DNA from: Fistulifera solaris
Taxonomy: Eukaryota > Bacillariophyta > Bacillariophyceae > Naviculales > Stauroneidaceae
Assembly: GCA_030295235.1 (NCBI GenBank)
Contig: AP026152.1
Coordinates: 1-64,000 of the forward strand
Length of the DNA: 64,000 nucleotides
Direction of reading: 5' to 3'
Shown one piece after another: positions 24,822 through 35,094 of the stretch; the stretch's first letter is position 1; every line of letters starts with the position of its first letter. The notes under the pieces are model-generated. The model saw nothing but the letters and a program-made list of their open reading frames with translations. It did no database searches and had not been told where the DNA came from. Position numbers and translations under genes: made by a program.

Positions 24822-25439
24822 CGTTTTGTCTCTTTTCCTTTGCGACTAAAGTGCGACGCGCTCCTTCTTTAAAACTTGCACCTCCTTGTTAATTTGAGAC
24901 GAGTGAGAATGGATTTGATTTGAGATATGCAAGTGAGAAAGAGAAGAATGTGTTGCGATCTTCTCGACTTCTTTTTCTGCACCGGCAAAAATGAGCGGTG
25001 GAGAAAAGGTTGTTTTTGAAAAAGCGAAGCCAGTCAAGGTAGACTTTGAAAACGTCCGAGAGGGACACAAGTTCTCTCTATCATCAACCTGTACGCAGTC
25101 CTGAACTTTCATTGGAACCTGCAACGTGCGTCACATCTCAGTCCACGTCACGTGCGTCAGACCCGCAAAGGTTCGCGCGATGCGCCTCCGCGACGCGGGC
25201 GTTTCTTTCATGTTTCTTTCGACTTCAACATTATCGCAAAACCATACGCACCGGTACCAGCTTCCGATAAAAAGAAAACACAACGATTACTCTATAAGTC
25301 ATAGTCATAGACGTCGTCGTCACACGCACCCGCATTTTTATTGCACGCAAATCAAAACGGCGAAACGGACGCGAGAAAGCAAACAAAAAGAAATAGTTCG
25401 AAACCTTGCATCTTTTCTTACAATTAAAATCAACGTAAC
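24822..25439. other. Bidirectional promoter region of PEP carboxylase and a secreted protein
   Basis: A 618-bp gap between two divergent start codons. It holds the ACGTCA/GCGTCA/CACGTG cluster listed separately. No coding frame is supported. Confidence 0.6.
25128..25159. promoter_or_regulatory. bZIP-type element cluster upstream of PEP carboxylase
   Basis: GCGTCA (25128-25133), ACGTCA (25145-25150), CACGTG (25149-25154) and GCGTCA (25154-25159) lie in 32 bp, about 310-340 bp upstream of the PEP carboxylase ATG. TGACGT/ACGTCA/TGACGC are the CO2/cAMP-responsive elements described for a diatom carbonic anhydrase promoter. Function here is inferred from motif match only. Confidence 0.4.
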
Positions 25440-26150
25440 ATGATCCGTGCACATTCATGCTTCTGGATTTTCGTGCTTTTCGGCGCGCAATTTGCAAAAG
25501 CAAAGCCATTCGGCTCCTTTTCGACGAACCGTCGTCATTTTCCCAACAATCTGCTAGCTTCAGTTTCGTTTGAAATGGATGACATTGATGAGCTTCTCGT
25601 TGCACCCGTATCATCGTCGTCTAAAAGTAAATCCCTCCGCTTTGACTTGTCAGAATTTGCGGAATCAATCGTCAAATCAGTGGCGGCTGTCTTGTTTGCC
25701 AAGTGTATTTTTGCTGTGACGGCTAAACGAAAACAAACGGAGGATTCAACAGCAACCGACAACGAGGAAAAATCAAATACACTTTCTTCCTCCTCTGCAT
25801 CATCGGTACCGCCACTTCCGGCCACGGCGGACTGGAAGGAGATTATTGAGCGTGTCAATTATTTGCAAGCAACTCTGCACGATTATTTCGACCTTTGGAG
25901 CCGTCAAATGAACGAACACGACAGTGGTATGAATACAGGATGGGTTGCTTGTATGGAGGTATCGGAACAAAATGCTCATGTGATCCACGAGTTGAATGAG
26001 AAACTGGAAGATTTACGAAATCAAGTACAAGAAATGGGAGTAGCACAAGTCGCGGAAGAAGAAACTATTATCGAAACCGTTACAACCGTCGAGTCCGAGA
26101 CGCCCGTATCGGAGGAATTAGACAAACAAGAAAAGGAGCCGTCGATGTAG
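25440..26150 (+). CDS. Secretory-pathway coiled-coil hypothetical protein
   Basis: A 236-residue frame with a clear signal peptide (MIRAHSCFWIFVLFGAQFAKA). A Ser-rich linker and a moderately hydrophobic segment (SIVKSVAAVLFAKCIFAVTA, about residues 76-95) follow, which could be a membrane anchor. Next is a polyserine stretch and then a helical region with heptad character (DWKEIIERVNYLQATLHDYFDLW and HVIHELNEKLEDLRNQVQEMG). The tail is acidic (EEETIIETVTTVESETPVSEE). I do not recognise a family. The gene is convergent with the METTL21-like gene (stops 28 bp apart) and divergent from PEP carboxylase. The post-signal sequence KPFGSF could allow plastid import, but a clear ASAF motif is not visible. 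Confidence 0.72.
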   Translation: MIRAHSCFWIFVLFGAQFAKAKPFGSFSTNRRHFPNNLLASVSFEMDDIDELLVAPVSSSSKSKSLRFDLSEFAESIVKSVAAVLFAKCIFAVTAKRKQTEDSTATDNEEKSNTLSSSSASSVPPLPATADWKEIIERVNYLQATLHDYFDLWSRQMNEHDSGMNTGWVACMEVSEQNAHVIHELNEKLEDLRNQVQEMGVAQVAEEETIIETVTTVESETPVSEELDKQEKEPSM

Positions 26151-26178
26151 CTACTGAAACAATAGAGTATTGTTTTAT

Positions 26179-26913
26179 CTATATGCGCGTCAATTGAAAC
26201 AATTGGCACCCCATCCACGGTCCCCACTGACACTCTGGAATAGCTCGTAATTCATCCGTCACATCCGAACTCCTCCAGCCGAATTCACCCAACCGTTGTA
26301 GAAATAAGGCGTGTGATTTCGCGCAACGTATTTGAACGCAAAGATACATGCACGCGTCCGGCTTGGCGAAATATTGCATCGTTTCCAGCAACGGTTGCAC
26401 TAACTCTGGCGAAAACAAGACGTCAGTCGCTACGAGTGTGTCAAAGCTATGAGCCGCTACTGACGAGATGACTGCATCTTCTTGATATTGTGTCCAGTCT
26501 AGTGCGCATACTGTGATACGCGAGTCCTGATGCAGTTGATTCATTGTTACGTTCTTGTGGACTTGAGCGACGACTTGGGCCGTGTCCGTCACTGTCACAT
26601 GGACGGAGTCATTTGCCAAAGCCAATCCCAGTCCTAGCAAGCCACAACCCGCGCCTAGTTCGAGAACAGTCTTTCCGACATTTACATTGGATAGCAGTAG
26701 AAAATTCAGTAACAAAACACTTGTTTCCCAGACGATTCCCCCCGTGTGCTGCTTTTGAACTTGACTATCTTGATGAATTTGTAGTGTTCGAGCTTTGTTA
26801 GGCAAGCGAAACATGACAACGGGGGTGTTGGCTAGTTCGAAGAAAGCGTCTGATACATCTTCTTCGGTGCAAACTCCTTTCAATACATCTTGAATGATTG
26901 TGCTGTTGCTCAT
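26179..26913 (-). CDS. METTL21-type protein lysine methyltransferase
   Basis: A 244-residue seven-beta-strand methyltransferase of the METTL21/Methyltransf_16 group. The group motif TGGIVWETSVLLLNFLL is followed by SAM motif I (VLELGAGCGLLGLGLA), the acidic loop VTVTDTAQVV, VCALDWTQYQ and the DVLFSPELVQPLLETM post-II motif. Family members trimethylate lysines in chaperones and elongation factors; the substrate here cannot be told. The ATG at 26913 is chosen because the open frame extending to 27066 encodes only translated repeat DNA. The palindrome array begins within about 25 bp of this start, so the promoter must lie in or beyond the array. Confidence 0.88.
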   Translation of the reverse strand: MSNSTIIQDVLKGVCTEEDVSDAFFELANTPVVMFRLPNKARTLQIHQDSQVQKQHTGGIVWETSVLLLNFLLLSNVNVGKTVLELGAGCGLLGLGLALANDSVHVTVTDTAQVVAQVHKNVTMNQLHQDSRITVCALDWTQYQEDAVISSVAAHSFDTLVATDVLFSPELVQPLLETMQYFAKPDACMYLCVQIRCAKSHALFLQRLGEFGWRSSDVTDELRAIPECQWGPWMGCQLFQLTRI

Positions 26914-26934
26914 TCTTCCGAAATATGAAGTGAA

Positions 26935-28512
26935 AAAATTCTGGGTGGCGCCAGCAACAATTTTTCCGTCCCCAGATTTTGTGAGCGTAACTTTTCCACA
27001 TTCCCTGATTTTTTTGGGAGAGTGAAAATAGAACTGGTCCAGATTTTCTGGACCACGTGTAAACACCAGTCATCCAGATTTTCTGGTTGATTAAAAATAT
27101 TACAACTCCAGATTTTCTGGACCTAGTGCAAACAACAGACACCCAGATTTTCTGGGAGATTGAAATAGAACTGGTCCAGATTTTCTGGACCACGTGTAAA
27201 CACCAATCGTCCATATTTTCTGGAAAAATGAAAATAGATCTGGTCCAGATTTTCTGGACCACGTGTAATCACCAATCAGCCAGATTTTCTGGGAGAGTGA
27301 AAACACCACTTCCCCAAATTTTCTGGGAACGTGAAAATAGAACTGGTCCAGATTTTCTGGACCACGTGTAAACACCGATCATTCAGATTTTCTGGACCAC
27401 GTATAAACACCAGTCATCCAGATTTTCTGGTTACTTGAAAATACAACTGGTCCAGATTTTCTGGACCACCTGTAATCACCACACTCCCAGATCTTCTTGG
27501 AACATGAAAATAGAACTGGTCCAGATTTTCTGGACCAGTGTAAACACCACACCCCCAGATTTTTTGTAAGCATGAATTTTCCCACGTCTCCAGACTTTCT
27601 GGGAACGTGAAAGTAGAACTGGTCCAGATTCTCTGGAACACGTGTAAACACCGATCATTCAGATTTTCTGGACCACGTGTAAACACCGATCATTCAGATT
27701 TTCTGGACCACGTGTAATCACCACACTCCCTGATACAGATTTTCTGGACCACGTGTAAACACCAATCAGCCGGATTTCTGCAAACGTGAAATTTTCTGAT
27801 TTTCTGGGCGAGTGAAAATGCAAAATCTTGTCCAGAATTTCTGGACCAGTGTAAACACCACACCCCCAGATTTTTGTAAGCATGAATTTTCCCACTTCTC
27901 CAGACTTTCTGGGAACGTGAAAGTAGAACTGGTCCAGATTCTCTGGAACACGTGTAAACACCGATCATTCAGATTTTCTGGACCACGTGTAAACACCGAT
28001 CATTCAGATTTTCTGGACCACGTGTAATCACCACACTCCCTGATACAGATTTTCTGGACCACGTGTAAACACCAATCAGCCGGATTTCTGCAAACGTGAA
28101 ATTTTCTGATTTTCTGGGCGAGTGAAAATGCAAAATCTTGTCCAGAATTTCTGGACCAGTGTAAACACCACACCCCCAGATTTTTGTAAGCATGAATTTT
28201 CCCACTTCTCCAGACTTTCTGGGAACGTGAAAGTAGAACTGGTCCAGATTTTCTGGACCACGTGTAAACACCGATCATTCAGATTTTCTGGACCACGTGT
28301 AAACACCGATCATTCAGATTTTCTGGACCACGTGTAATCACCACACTCCTGATTTTCTGGGAACATGTTACATAGTCACACCCATTTTCACTGAAAATAG
28401 AACTGGCCCAGTTTTTCTGAACCACGTGTAAACACCAATCAGCCGGATTTCTGCAAACGTGAAATTTTCTCCAGAGTGAAAATACAACTTCTCCAGAATT
28501 TCTGGGGGTTGA
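26935..28512. repeat. Array 1: CCAGATTTTCTGG palindromes every 33-35 bp
   Basis: About 40 copies of the near-palindrome CCAGATTTTCTGG (e.g. 27039, 27074, 27108, 27143, 27176, 27211, 27245) recur with 33-35 bp spacing. Linkers alternate between two types: ACCACGTGTAAACACCAATCA, which contains CACGTG and GTGTAAACAC, and GAGTGAAAATAGAACTGGT. Edges are degenerate (26939-27010 and 28460-28512). It fills the whole gap between two divergent genes. Open frames on both strands across it are repeat translations. Confidence 0.95.
27659..28278. repeat. 310-bp tandem duplication inside array 1
   Basis: The block at about 27659-27968 repeats almost perfectly at 27969-28278, including its irregular parts (GATACAGATTTTCTGG and TTTCTGCAAACGTGAAATTTTC). 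This indicates a recent unequal exchange within the array. Confidence 0.9.
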
Positions 28513-28634
28513 TGACTGAGATGGCATGGCTGGGAGCAGAAAAATAATGACAACAACAAAAACCAAAACAAAAACGGAGCACAATAATGCAACGCAATGA
28601 GCGACTTTTGTTAATCTATTGTTTAATATGAAAT

Positions 28635-30227
28635 ATGAATCATGTAAATCCTTCTCAGGGGATCTCCTTTCGATGGTGGATAATAGCTTGGTCATGTTTT
28701 CTTGCCTCCGTTATGAATTTTGTTCGTTTGCATCCTGAAACGATGCGGATGCTCATTATTTTTAGTCGTCATCGCAATGTCTCATACACGACACAACAAT
28801 TCACCAACCATCGACGATTACAAAAACAACCCGCAGCAATAAAATCTCGACCGACAAGAATCTTGTATATTGTCACTAGTATGAATGAATACGATACGGG
28901 AAGGCGTTCGACGACGAAAGGTTACGATCGCTTTCAAAACACGATTTTGCCTGTATTGCAAGAATCCATGACGAGTATATGGCAGTGGCTGCTGCTGCAG
29001 CAGCAGCTATCGAATCAGCCATCAGCAACAAGACAACCGCACTTGCATTTGTACTTTGTGGCGCATTACAATGTGACTCGCATTGATTTGCTACAACAAT
29101 TGATACAGCGAGTCAAATACTCCAGTTCTGTTTCCCATCCTGAAAGTCTCATTACGTTCGATGTGTGGCATGAAGCCACGCCTTTGGGATATGCGTACGA
29201 CAACAACAAGTCACCGGATCGTATATCGGAAATTACCCGTGGTTTGGCGCGGCAACAACGGTACATTGTCAAGGATTTGTTGGAAGATTACGACATGGTA
29301 GTCGCGTTTGAAGATGATATGTTAGTACACGGCAGTGCTTTAGAACATTACTGGACATGGACGCAAAAACTGTATCAAGGACGGCACGGGGCAACGAAAG
29401 AAGCGAATTATACTGTCCAAGAGGCGTTAACACGATTTCATGGGGACATGACTCTGATACAATGGCAGCGCATGATACCTGGGTTTATGCGCGTCGAGGC
29501 GCCTCTCGCGGACTTTGTTCCGACCACCAACAATCTCTATTCGCAAATTCCGCTCAATTACTCCTGGGATGATAGGACCGAGCGACACATTGATCCGTCT
29601 TTGTGTTGTCATACAACTTGGGACGAAAGCGTGACACGCAGTCCTTCCCATCCCCAAGATTTGTATTTCTGGGAAACGTCGATCGATGTCTTGGGGATTC
29701 GGCAGCTACCGACTGAGGAATGGGTACTATTGTTGGCAGGGAACAATGATGCCTTGTATCCGAAACCGGAATACATCATTGGTGATTACTATCCGCAGGA
29801 TTATTACAACAATACACCCCGCCCCGAGCGGACCAAAAGTCGATACATGAGCAATCAAGGCGGATGGATGGGAACACGGCATCAAATAGTCGAGTGGCAT
29901 ACGCATTGGTGTCACGGGGGCTTCTTGCCTCCGTTTCTAGCACCCTATCACAAGTACGATGGGTTGCATTTACAAACTGTCGAATACTGGAGTGGCGGAG
30001 GACAGCTCGTGGGGCCACATGCGTGTCACTTGCAGCGCGTCATTCCCCTGGAACCGGCTGAATTCAGTCGATCCTTGCTGTATCATACAAGCAACAACAA
30101 GCAGCGCTCACCCAATGTGCGACATAAATTTTCAAGTCGAACGATCGACGAATTTTGGGCCCAATTAAATACAATCCGCCAGCGTGCTATTCGAGTTATG
30201 GAGGGAAAGGAAGAAAGGACTGTCTGA
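28635..30227 (+). CDS. Type II membrane protein, probable glycosyltransferase
   Basis: A 530-residue protein with one N-terminal membrane span (WWIIAWSCFLASVMNFV) and a lumenal body carrying several N-glycosylation sequons. The body has RILYIVTSMNEYDTGRR, a strand pattern typical of a Rossmann-like GT-A fold. It also has MVVAFEDDMLVHG, an acidic EDD cluster placed like the DxD metal-binding motif, and conserved-looking Trp/His/Cys-rich stretches (DPSLCCHTTWDES, IVEWHTHWCHGGFLPPFL). I do not recognise a named family; glycosyltransferase is inferred from topology and the EDD motif. It is divergent from the METTL21-type gene across array 1, and no frame break is seen. The ATG at 28635 begins just downstream of the array. 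Confidence 0.75.
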   Translation: MNHVNPSQGISFRWWIIAWSCFLASVMNFVRLHPETMRMLIIFSRHRNVSYTTQQFTNHRRLQKQPAAIKSRPTRILYIVTSMNEYDTGRRSTTKGYDRFQNTILPVLQESMTSIWQWLLLQQQLSNQPSATRQPHLHLYFVAHYNVTRIDLLQQLIQRVKYSSSVSHPESLITFDVWHEATPLGYAYDNNKSPDRISEITRGLARQQRYIVKDLLEDYDMVVAFEDDMLVHGSALEHYWTWTQKLYQGRHGATKEANYTVQEALTRFHGDMTLIQWQRMIPGFMRVEAPLADFVPTTNNLYSQIPLNYSWDDRTERHIDPSLCCHTTWDESVTRSPSHPQDLYFWETSIDVLGIRQLPTEEWVLLLAGNNDALYPKPEYIIGDYYPQDYYNNTPRPERTKSRYMSNQGGWMGTRHQIVEWHTHWCHGGFLPPFLAPYHKYDGLHLQTVEYWSGGGQLVGPHACHLQRVIPLEPAEFSRSLLYHTSNNKQRSPNVRHKFSSRTIDEFWAQLNTIRQRAIRVMEGKEERTV

Positions 30228-30784
30228 TTGAATAAATAAAAGCGTTTTGAATCATTGCAAGACGTCACAATTGGTATAACCGTGGTCTTCAGCTTGCATT
30301 CGTTTGAAGAAAGGGTTGTCAAGACTATACTTTTGTTATGATCACGGCGCCAGCGGTCGATGATTTGTAGTAGCTGTTTCAATCATTACTATGATGTGGT
30401 GAGCCTACTTTGAAGAACGTTGGTGAAACCCCGAAAAAAACCTGTGCAAATCAATAGCGGCTTTCGTTATCTTTCGCTTAACCTTAGTTACCGGTACCGG
30501 AGGCATGGAGGCCTACTTCAAAGACAATACACTGTATACCGAGCAGACATCAGCACGTTTTTTCTTGTACCTCTTTGTTTTTGGCTAGACTTTTGGCCGT
30601 GGCGGTGGCAGGTGGCGGTTGGCGGTCATTCCTCTACTTATGGCAATGAAGATGGAGATGGACGACGAGTTTTGGACGCTAAAACATAACTACCTGGTAT
30701 TACCTATTAAGTTACAAGAAATGAACTGGAAAGCAACACTTCGACGAAGAATGAATAGACGTTTGCCGTTTGACGCAGTTAGAA
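30228..30784. other. Intergenic region
   Basis: This lies between the convergent glycosyltransferase-like and HSF-type genes. Frames at 30420-30807 are not protein-like, and nothing else is recognised. Confidence 0.5.
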
Positions 30785-31900
30785 CTATCGTTGCTCTGGT
30801 TCCGTAGGATCGAATCCCTGTTGCGATGATTCGCCCGACCTTTCCGATTGCGTGCCGAGCAAATACTGCAAAAGCAATGCTCGTCGCTGAGTCAGCATGT
30901 CAACAGTTGTCGGTTGTTGCAGTAGTTGCTGTCCGAGAAGATTGTTGCGTTGCAACGCGGCCGCGACACGTAGATTATCGAGAGACGAAGGGACACTGGT
31001 TGCTAGAAACGGATCCAGTGACATGGAATGCAGTTGCCGTTGAGGGATCGAGGAACTTAAGGAATGAGAAACCGACAAAGGAAGATTGTTACGTGTGCTT
31101 TGATGTAATAGAGCAGCCATGAGGTCACTTGTTAGTGCGTTCGACGGATGTTCTGGGAAGATTCCTGATGGTTGTGAAAAGTAGGGGCGCAACATATGAG
31201 AAGCTGATTCTTCGACCCTATTCCAGTTCCCGGGAGTTGCAATCGACTGATTCGTCAACAGAGCTGCTACGGGAGACATCGCTTGGTCGAAATTCAGACT
31301 TGTTGGCTGTCGCAGTGCCTCCTGCAGTTGGAAGAGCGATAACAGCGACTCGTACGAGTTGGCCTGTGCATTCGGTATCGAAATATCACGCGCTTGCGAT
31401 ACAGATACGCCGCTGTGGTGACTACTCTCGCTAATGGTTACTGCATGTTGATCGAAGTTGACATCGGATTTCTGATTCGCAGATTGCTGATTTTGTAATA
31501 TGGAACTAAAGTCGGGGTCTTGTTGTGGCCTCCAAGCAGCAGGTTTTGCGTCACTTGGAATACGTCGCATCATCTCTAAGAGTTCCGGTTGATCGCGCCG
31601 AAAATGTTCGTGGTAGTACGTTTTCTGATCGTCGCCTCTCCGCCGAACGCGAGAAAATCCGTAAAGATTCAATTGCCTTTGAAAAGATGCGAACATATGG
31701 TGCTGAAAGTACAAGGGTAGGACCTGATCAACTAAAGCTTTCCGATCATGGATGGCAAAAGATAAGCCGTGTGGTTGCCAATTGCATATGTGGGCGTATC
31801 CTTTCGAATCGGCGGAAGTCAGCATTTCATGAAGTAGCTTGGGAAACTGAGACGGAAATCCGTTTTTGGCTTGTTTCGGTGCATTTTCTCTTGAGCTCAT
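30785..31900 (-). CDS. Heat-shock-factor-type transcription factor
   Basis: A 371-residue nuclear regulator. The HSF DNA-binding domain occupies about residues 16-105: FPSQFPKLLHEML, HICNWQPHGLSFAIHDRKAL, VLPLYFQHHMFASFQRQLNLYGF (the recognition helix) and TYYHEHFRRDQPELL. The remainder is Gln/Ser-rich and probably disordered, with hydrophobic clusters (LLSLFQLQEAL, RRALLLQYLLG) that could act in oligomerisation or activation. No classical HR-A/B heptad block is obvious next to the DNA-binding domain. Diatoms have an expanded HSF family, so this need not be a heat-shock regulator. The first ATG is at 31900; the frame upstream has only non-ATG codons. Confidence 0.93.
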   Translation of the reverse strand: MSSRENAPKQAKNGFPSQFPKLLHEMLTSADSKGYAHICNWQPHGLSFAIHDRKALVDQVLPLYFQHHMFASFQRQLNLYGFSRVRRRGDDQKTYYHEHFRRDQPELLEMMRRIPSDAKPAAWRPQQDPDFSSILQNQQSANQKSDVNFDQHAVTISESSHHSGVSVSQARDISIPNAQANSYESLLSLFQLQEALRQPTSLNFDQAMSPVAALLTNQSIATPGNWNRVEESASHMLRPYFSQPSGIFPEHPSNALTSDLMAALLHQSTRNNLPLSVSHSLSSSIPQRQLHSMSLDPFLATSVPSSLDNLRVAAALQRNNLLGQQLLQQPTTVDMLTQRRALLLQYLLGTQSERSGESSQQGFDPTEPEQR

Positions 31901-33502
31901 GTATGCAAGTAATTTTGCCAACACAAGAAATGTGGCATTGGCCTATTCAACCATTGATTTTTCGTATGAAAACGAGAAATGAGATCGATCTCCAAAGTTC
32001 GGCTTTACCTTTGATCGTTTGAACGCTTTACGCTTTACACGCTTGGTTGTCTGTTGTCTACCACGTAGCAGCGAATAATTACTGAGGAACCTGTCCTTGG
32101 AAGTTGTTCCTCAGAAATCTGGCACAGTAGTCTAAAGTAGCTCACGCGTATTACGGAACCAAAGGAACAATCGTTGATGAATTCTTTCGATTCTTTACTC
32201 AGACATTAGTACTGCTAAAACAAGCACGTTCTCGTGTTCTCGGTTCCTTGTTTCTTACTCCGTAGTTCTTTGTCTTCCGTCTTCTGTCTTCTTTCTGCAT
32301 TTTCCTTCTTGTTAGTGGATACTGAATGTACGTTCCGAGTACAGTAAGTCGTAAGTCATTGTGACTACTCATGACTCATGACTCATGACTCGCGACAACA
32401 AAGCAGTCGGAAATCGGAAAACTCTCTCGTCCACATATAGTCTTTAGTGGTACACTTCAATTCTATCGTTCATTTGGGAAACAAAACCAATAGAACTTGT
32501 TGCTGGTGCTTTATGGATTATCGATGATCCAGAATCCATGTAGGATACAAAAACAGGTGCAGGGACGTTGTGCTATAGAAATTTCAGATTAAATCATAAA
32601 GGAAACGTCGACAGAGAAGTTGCCATGGATCTAATTTAAATATCGGAATTCTCTACCAATGCATCGTCAAGCTAGGTGCATCAGTGTAGCAGGTCATGCT
32701 TTATTTTCACTAGGCTTGAGAATGATCAATTCTGTCAAAAGAACATGAGATAGACTCTTGCGCATCGTAATCTGACAATATAGTACACCTTACCTGGTAT
32801 CGCTCTTGCTCGTCGAGGCAGTTGATGGTTGATGCTGCATGCTGGCAACGGCCAAGGCCAGAATACTCATAAGGATTAGCCATTAGCCAGTAGCCATAGG
32901 TTAGGTCGACGGCGGACGGCAGACGGCGGCATTTTACCGATATACATTCTAGCTACCTTGTAGGGGCTATACTGCACTGCAGAGTGTCTCACGTCTCACC
33001 GCTCACCGCTTATCGTAGGCCACAGTACTTATCAAAAACGGGTTTGCTACTTGTCCACCTGGAGGCCTGGAGGGGCAATGGTCCACGACGGTTGTGCCCT
33101 GTTTTGGATGTCTGATCCATTAAAGTAGGTCTATTGTTAATAAATGGGAACGCTTGTAAGTCGGATGGGAGGGATTGGTTTCCATACAATTGGGAAGTTG
33201 CATTCGTCGTCCGCGTTTCGTTATTATCAAAAAAGTGTAGGGCCAGATCGACCTGAATTCTATTGCCCTTGACCTAGTGACAAAAAGTTTTATAAGTAAA
33301 TAATGATGCTGTCGCGCCCAATGTACTATTTCTTATAGGAACAAGATTGGACCAGGGAAATCACGATCACAGAGATCGAGAAGTCTTCACACTTTTCAAC
33401 CTCCGCCATTTTTCTTTCGACAAAGTAAACGATCGAGCAGCCTCCTTGTTCGACATACTTCATAATTATCAAAGCAAAAAGCACATTCATAAGCAATCGA
33501 AA
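31901..33502. other. Long intergenic region, divergent promoters
   Basis: 1.6 kb between the HSF-type and VWD genes. It contains a short run of ACTCATG units near 32366-32392 and other simple direct repeats such as TTAGCCA near 32876-32890. No coding frame, tRNA or large inverted repeat was seen. Confidence 0.5.
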
Positions 33503-34924
33503 ATGTTCCGCACAGCCCTTGTTGGATTCCTTGCCTTGGCGACTGCTTCGGCGGATCCGGTACGTTCGTTTGTTTCAAGTAGAAAGATCTCTTTGAAATG
33601 ATGATTATATTGCCAACATTCGCTCATTAAATCTTCAGTCTTTCCACAGCCGTCAATTACTAACCGTTGATGGTACTTACAACTCGAATGAAGTCGCTAA
33701 TGCTGCTAGTCTTCCCATGTACACGGCCGGAAACAGCAAGAAAAGCGTCATCGGTAATGCGTATTACGAACTCGATTGCGCGAGCTCGACTATGTGCGTC
33801 TCGGTTGTTTTGAACAAGGGATACAAACTCGAACAAACACTTGATAACATCTGGGTCAAAGACGCGAACCATCCTACTTCTACCAATCTCAAATACGAGA
33901 CCAAGTCTTTCTCTTACTTTAAAGACGGAACTCAGGGATGGGAAGGTTGCTTTGTTCTTCCGGCTTCGGAATCGGGTGATCGTTTGCTCGAATTCCATTC
34001 CAACTACGATAAAGGTGAAACGATGTCGACCGGAAAGCTCGCACAGGGTGCTGGGAAAGCCATCAACTTGTGCCCGGCCAACTTGGTCGGCGAACCGGAA
34101 GTCGTTCCGACCGATCCCAAGGATACCCCGTTGTCTCCGGGTAACACCGAAGGCACCGGAGTGGACCCATCGACTCCCCGAGAAGGTGGTTCCTTCGGAG
34201 ACCCCCACGTCAAAACATGGACCGGTCACGTCTTTGATTTCCACGGTGCTTGTGATATTGTGTTGGCGCACGTCCCCGCCTTTAACAATGAACAAGGCCT
34301 CGATTTGCACGTCCGCATGACGATGCGCGATGACTGGAGTTACATTAGTGAAGCCGCTCTCAAAATTGGTAATGATGTTTTGCAAGTCGGAACCAACGCC
34401 GAGTACTACTTGAATGGTGTCAAATCGGCCGCCTTGCCTTTGACAGTTGGTGGCTTTGCCGTCAAGGTCGTCCACAAGACCGAAAAGACTCACCGCTTCG
34501 ACATTGACTTGAAAGAGCAGGGCAAGATTCGCATCAAGGTTTACAATGAATTCTTGGGAGTCAACTTCCAAAAGGCCGGTAGCGACTTCCAACACGCCAC
34601 GGGTATCATGGGTGAATTCGAGACGGGTGCCTTGTTGAGCCGCAACGGCCAAGTCGTTGCGGATACCAACGTGTACGGACAGGAATGGCAAGTGCACGAC
34701 GATGAACTTCAATTGTTCCAAGAAAAGAAAGGACCTCAATACCCGGAGGCTTGTGAGATGCCGGTCCCCAAGGAACTCTCTCAGCGACGACTCGCCGAGT
34801 CGATGGTCTCCTTTGAAGACGCGGCCAAGGCCTGTGCGGATTGGGACATGGAATCCAAGGAAGCCTGCATATATGATGTCATGGCGACCGGTGATTTGAA
34901 ATGGCGCAAGGCGGTGCCATGTAA
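33503..34924 (+). CDS. Secreted von Willebrand factor type D domain protein, one frame break
   Basis: Exon 1 (33503-33559) encodes a signal peptide (MFRTALVGFLALATASA). Exon 2 starts at 33639 after a GT-AG intron. An N-terminal module (about residues 20-150) with paired cysteines is followed by a Pro/Thr linker. The VWD domain begins GGSFGDPHVKTWTGHVFDFHGACDIVL, the family hallmark GDPH...T..G. A C-terminal helical segment follows (AAKACADWDMESKEACIYDVMATGDL). The frame shifts at 34908: adding one G turns the ending into DLEMAQGGAM followed by TAA at 34922-34924, whereas without it the frame runs to 35003. Predicted length is 447 residues. An extracellular-matrix or adhesive role is inferred. 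Confidence 0.9.
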
Positions 34925-35094
34925 ATGGTCTGACACCTTCTGGCCTCGAAATAAACGAGATAACAGAGCGAACCTCTCGCATTGTAACAATACTACTAGA
35001 TAAGAACTTTAATAATTGAATTGAAACGCATAATTGCATACAGCACTTTTGGTTCAAATGACTGACGTTGATGTGCGGCCAAATCCATAGCCTT

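Noticed and set aside
26935-28512. CRISPR array
   Set aside because: The regular 33-35 bp spacing is superficially similar, but the linkers are themselves repeated rather than unique spacers, and the genome is eukaryotic.
26798-28695. Many 60-150-codon frames on both strands with repeated GPENLDQFYFH or SRKSGPV peptides
   Set aside because: These are translations of the palindrome array in several frames; none has an independent gene signal.
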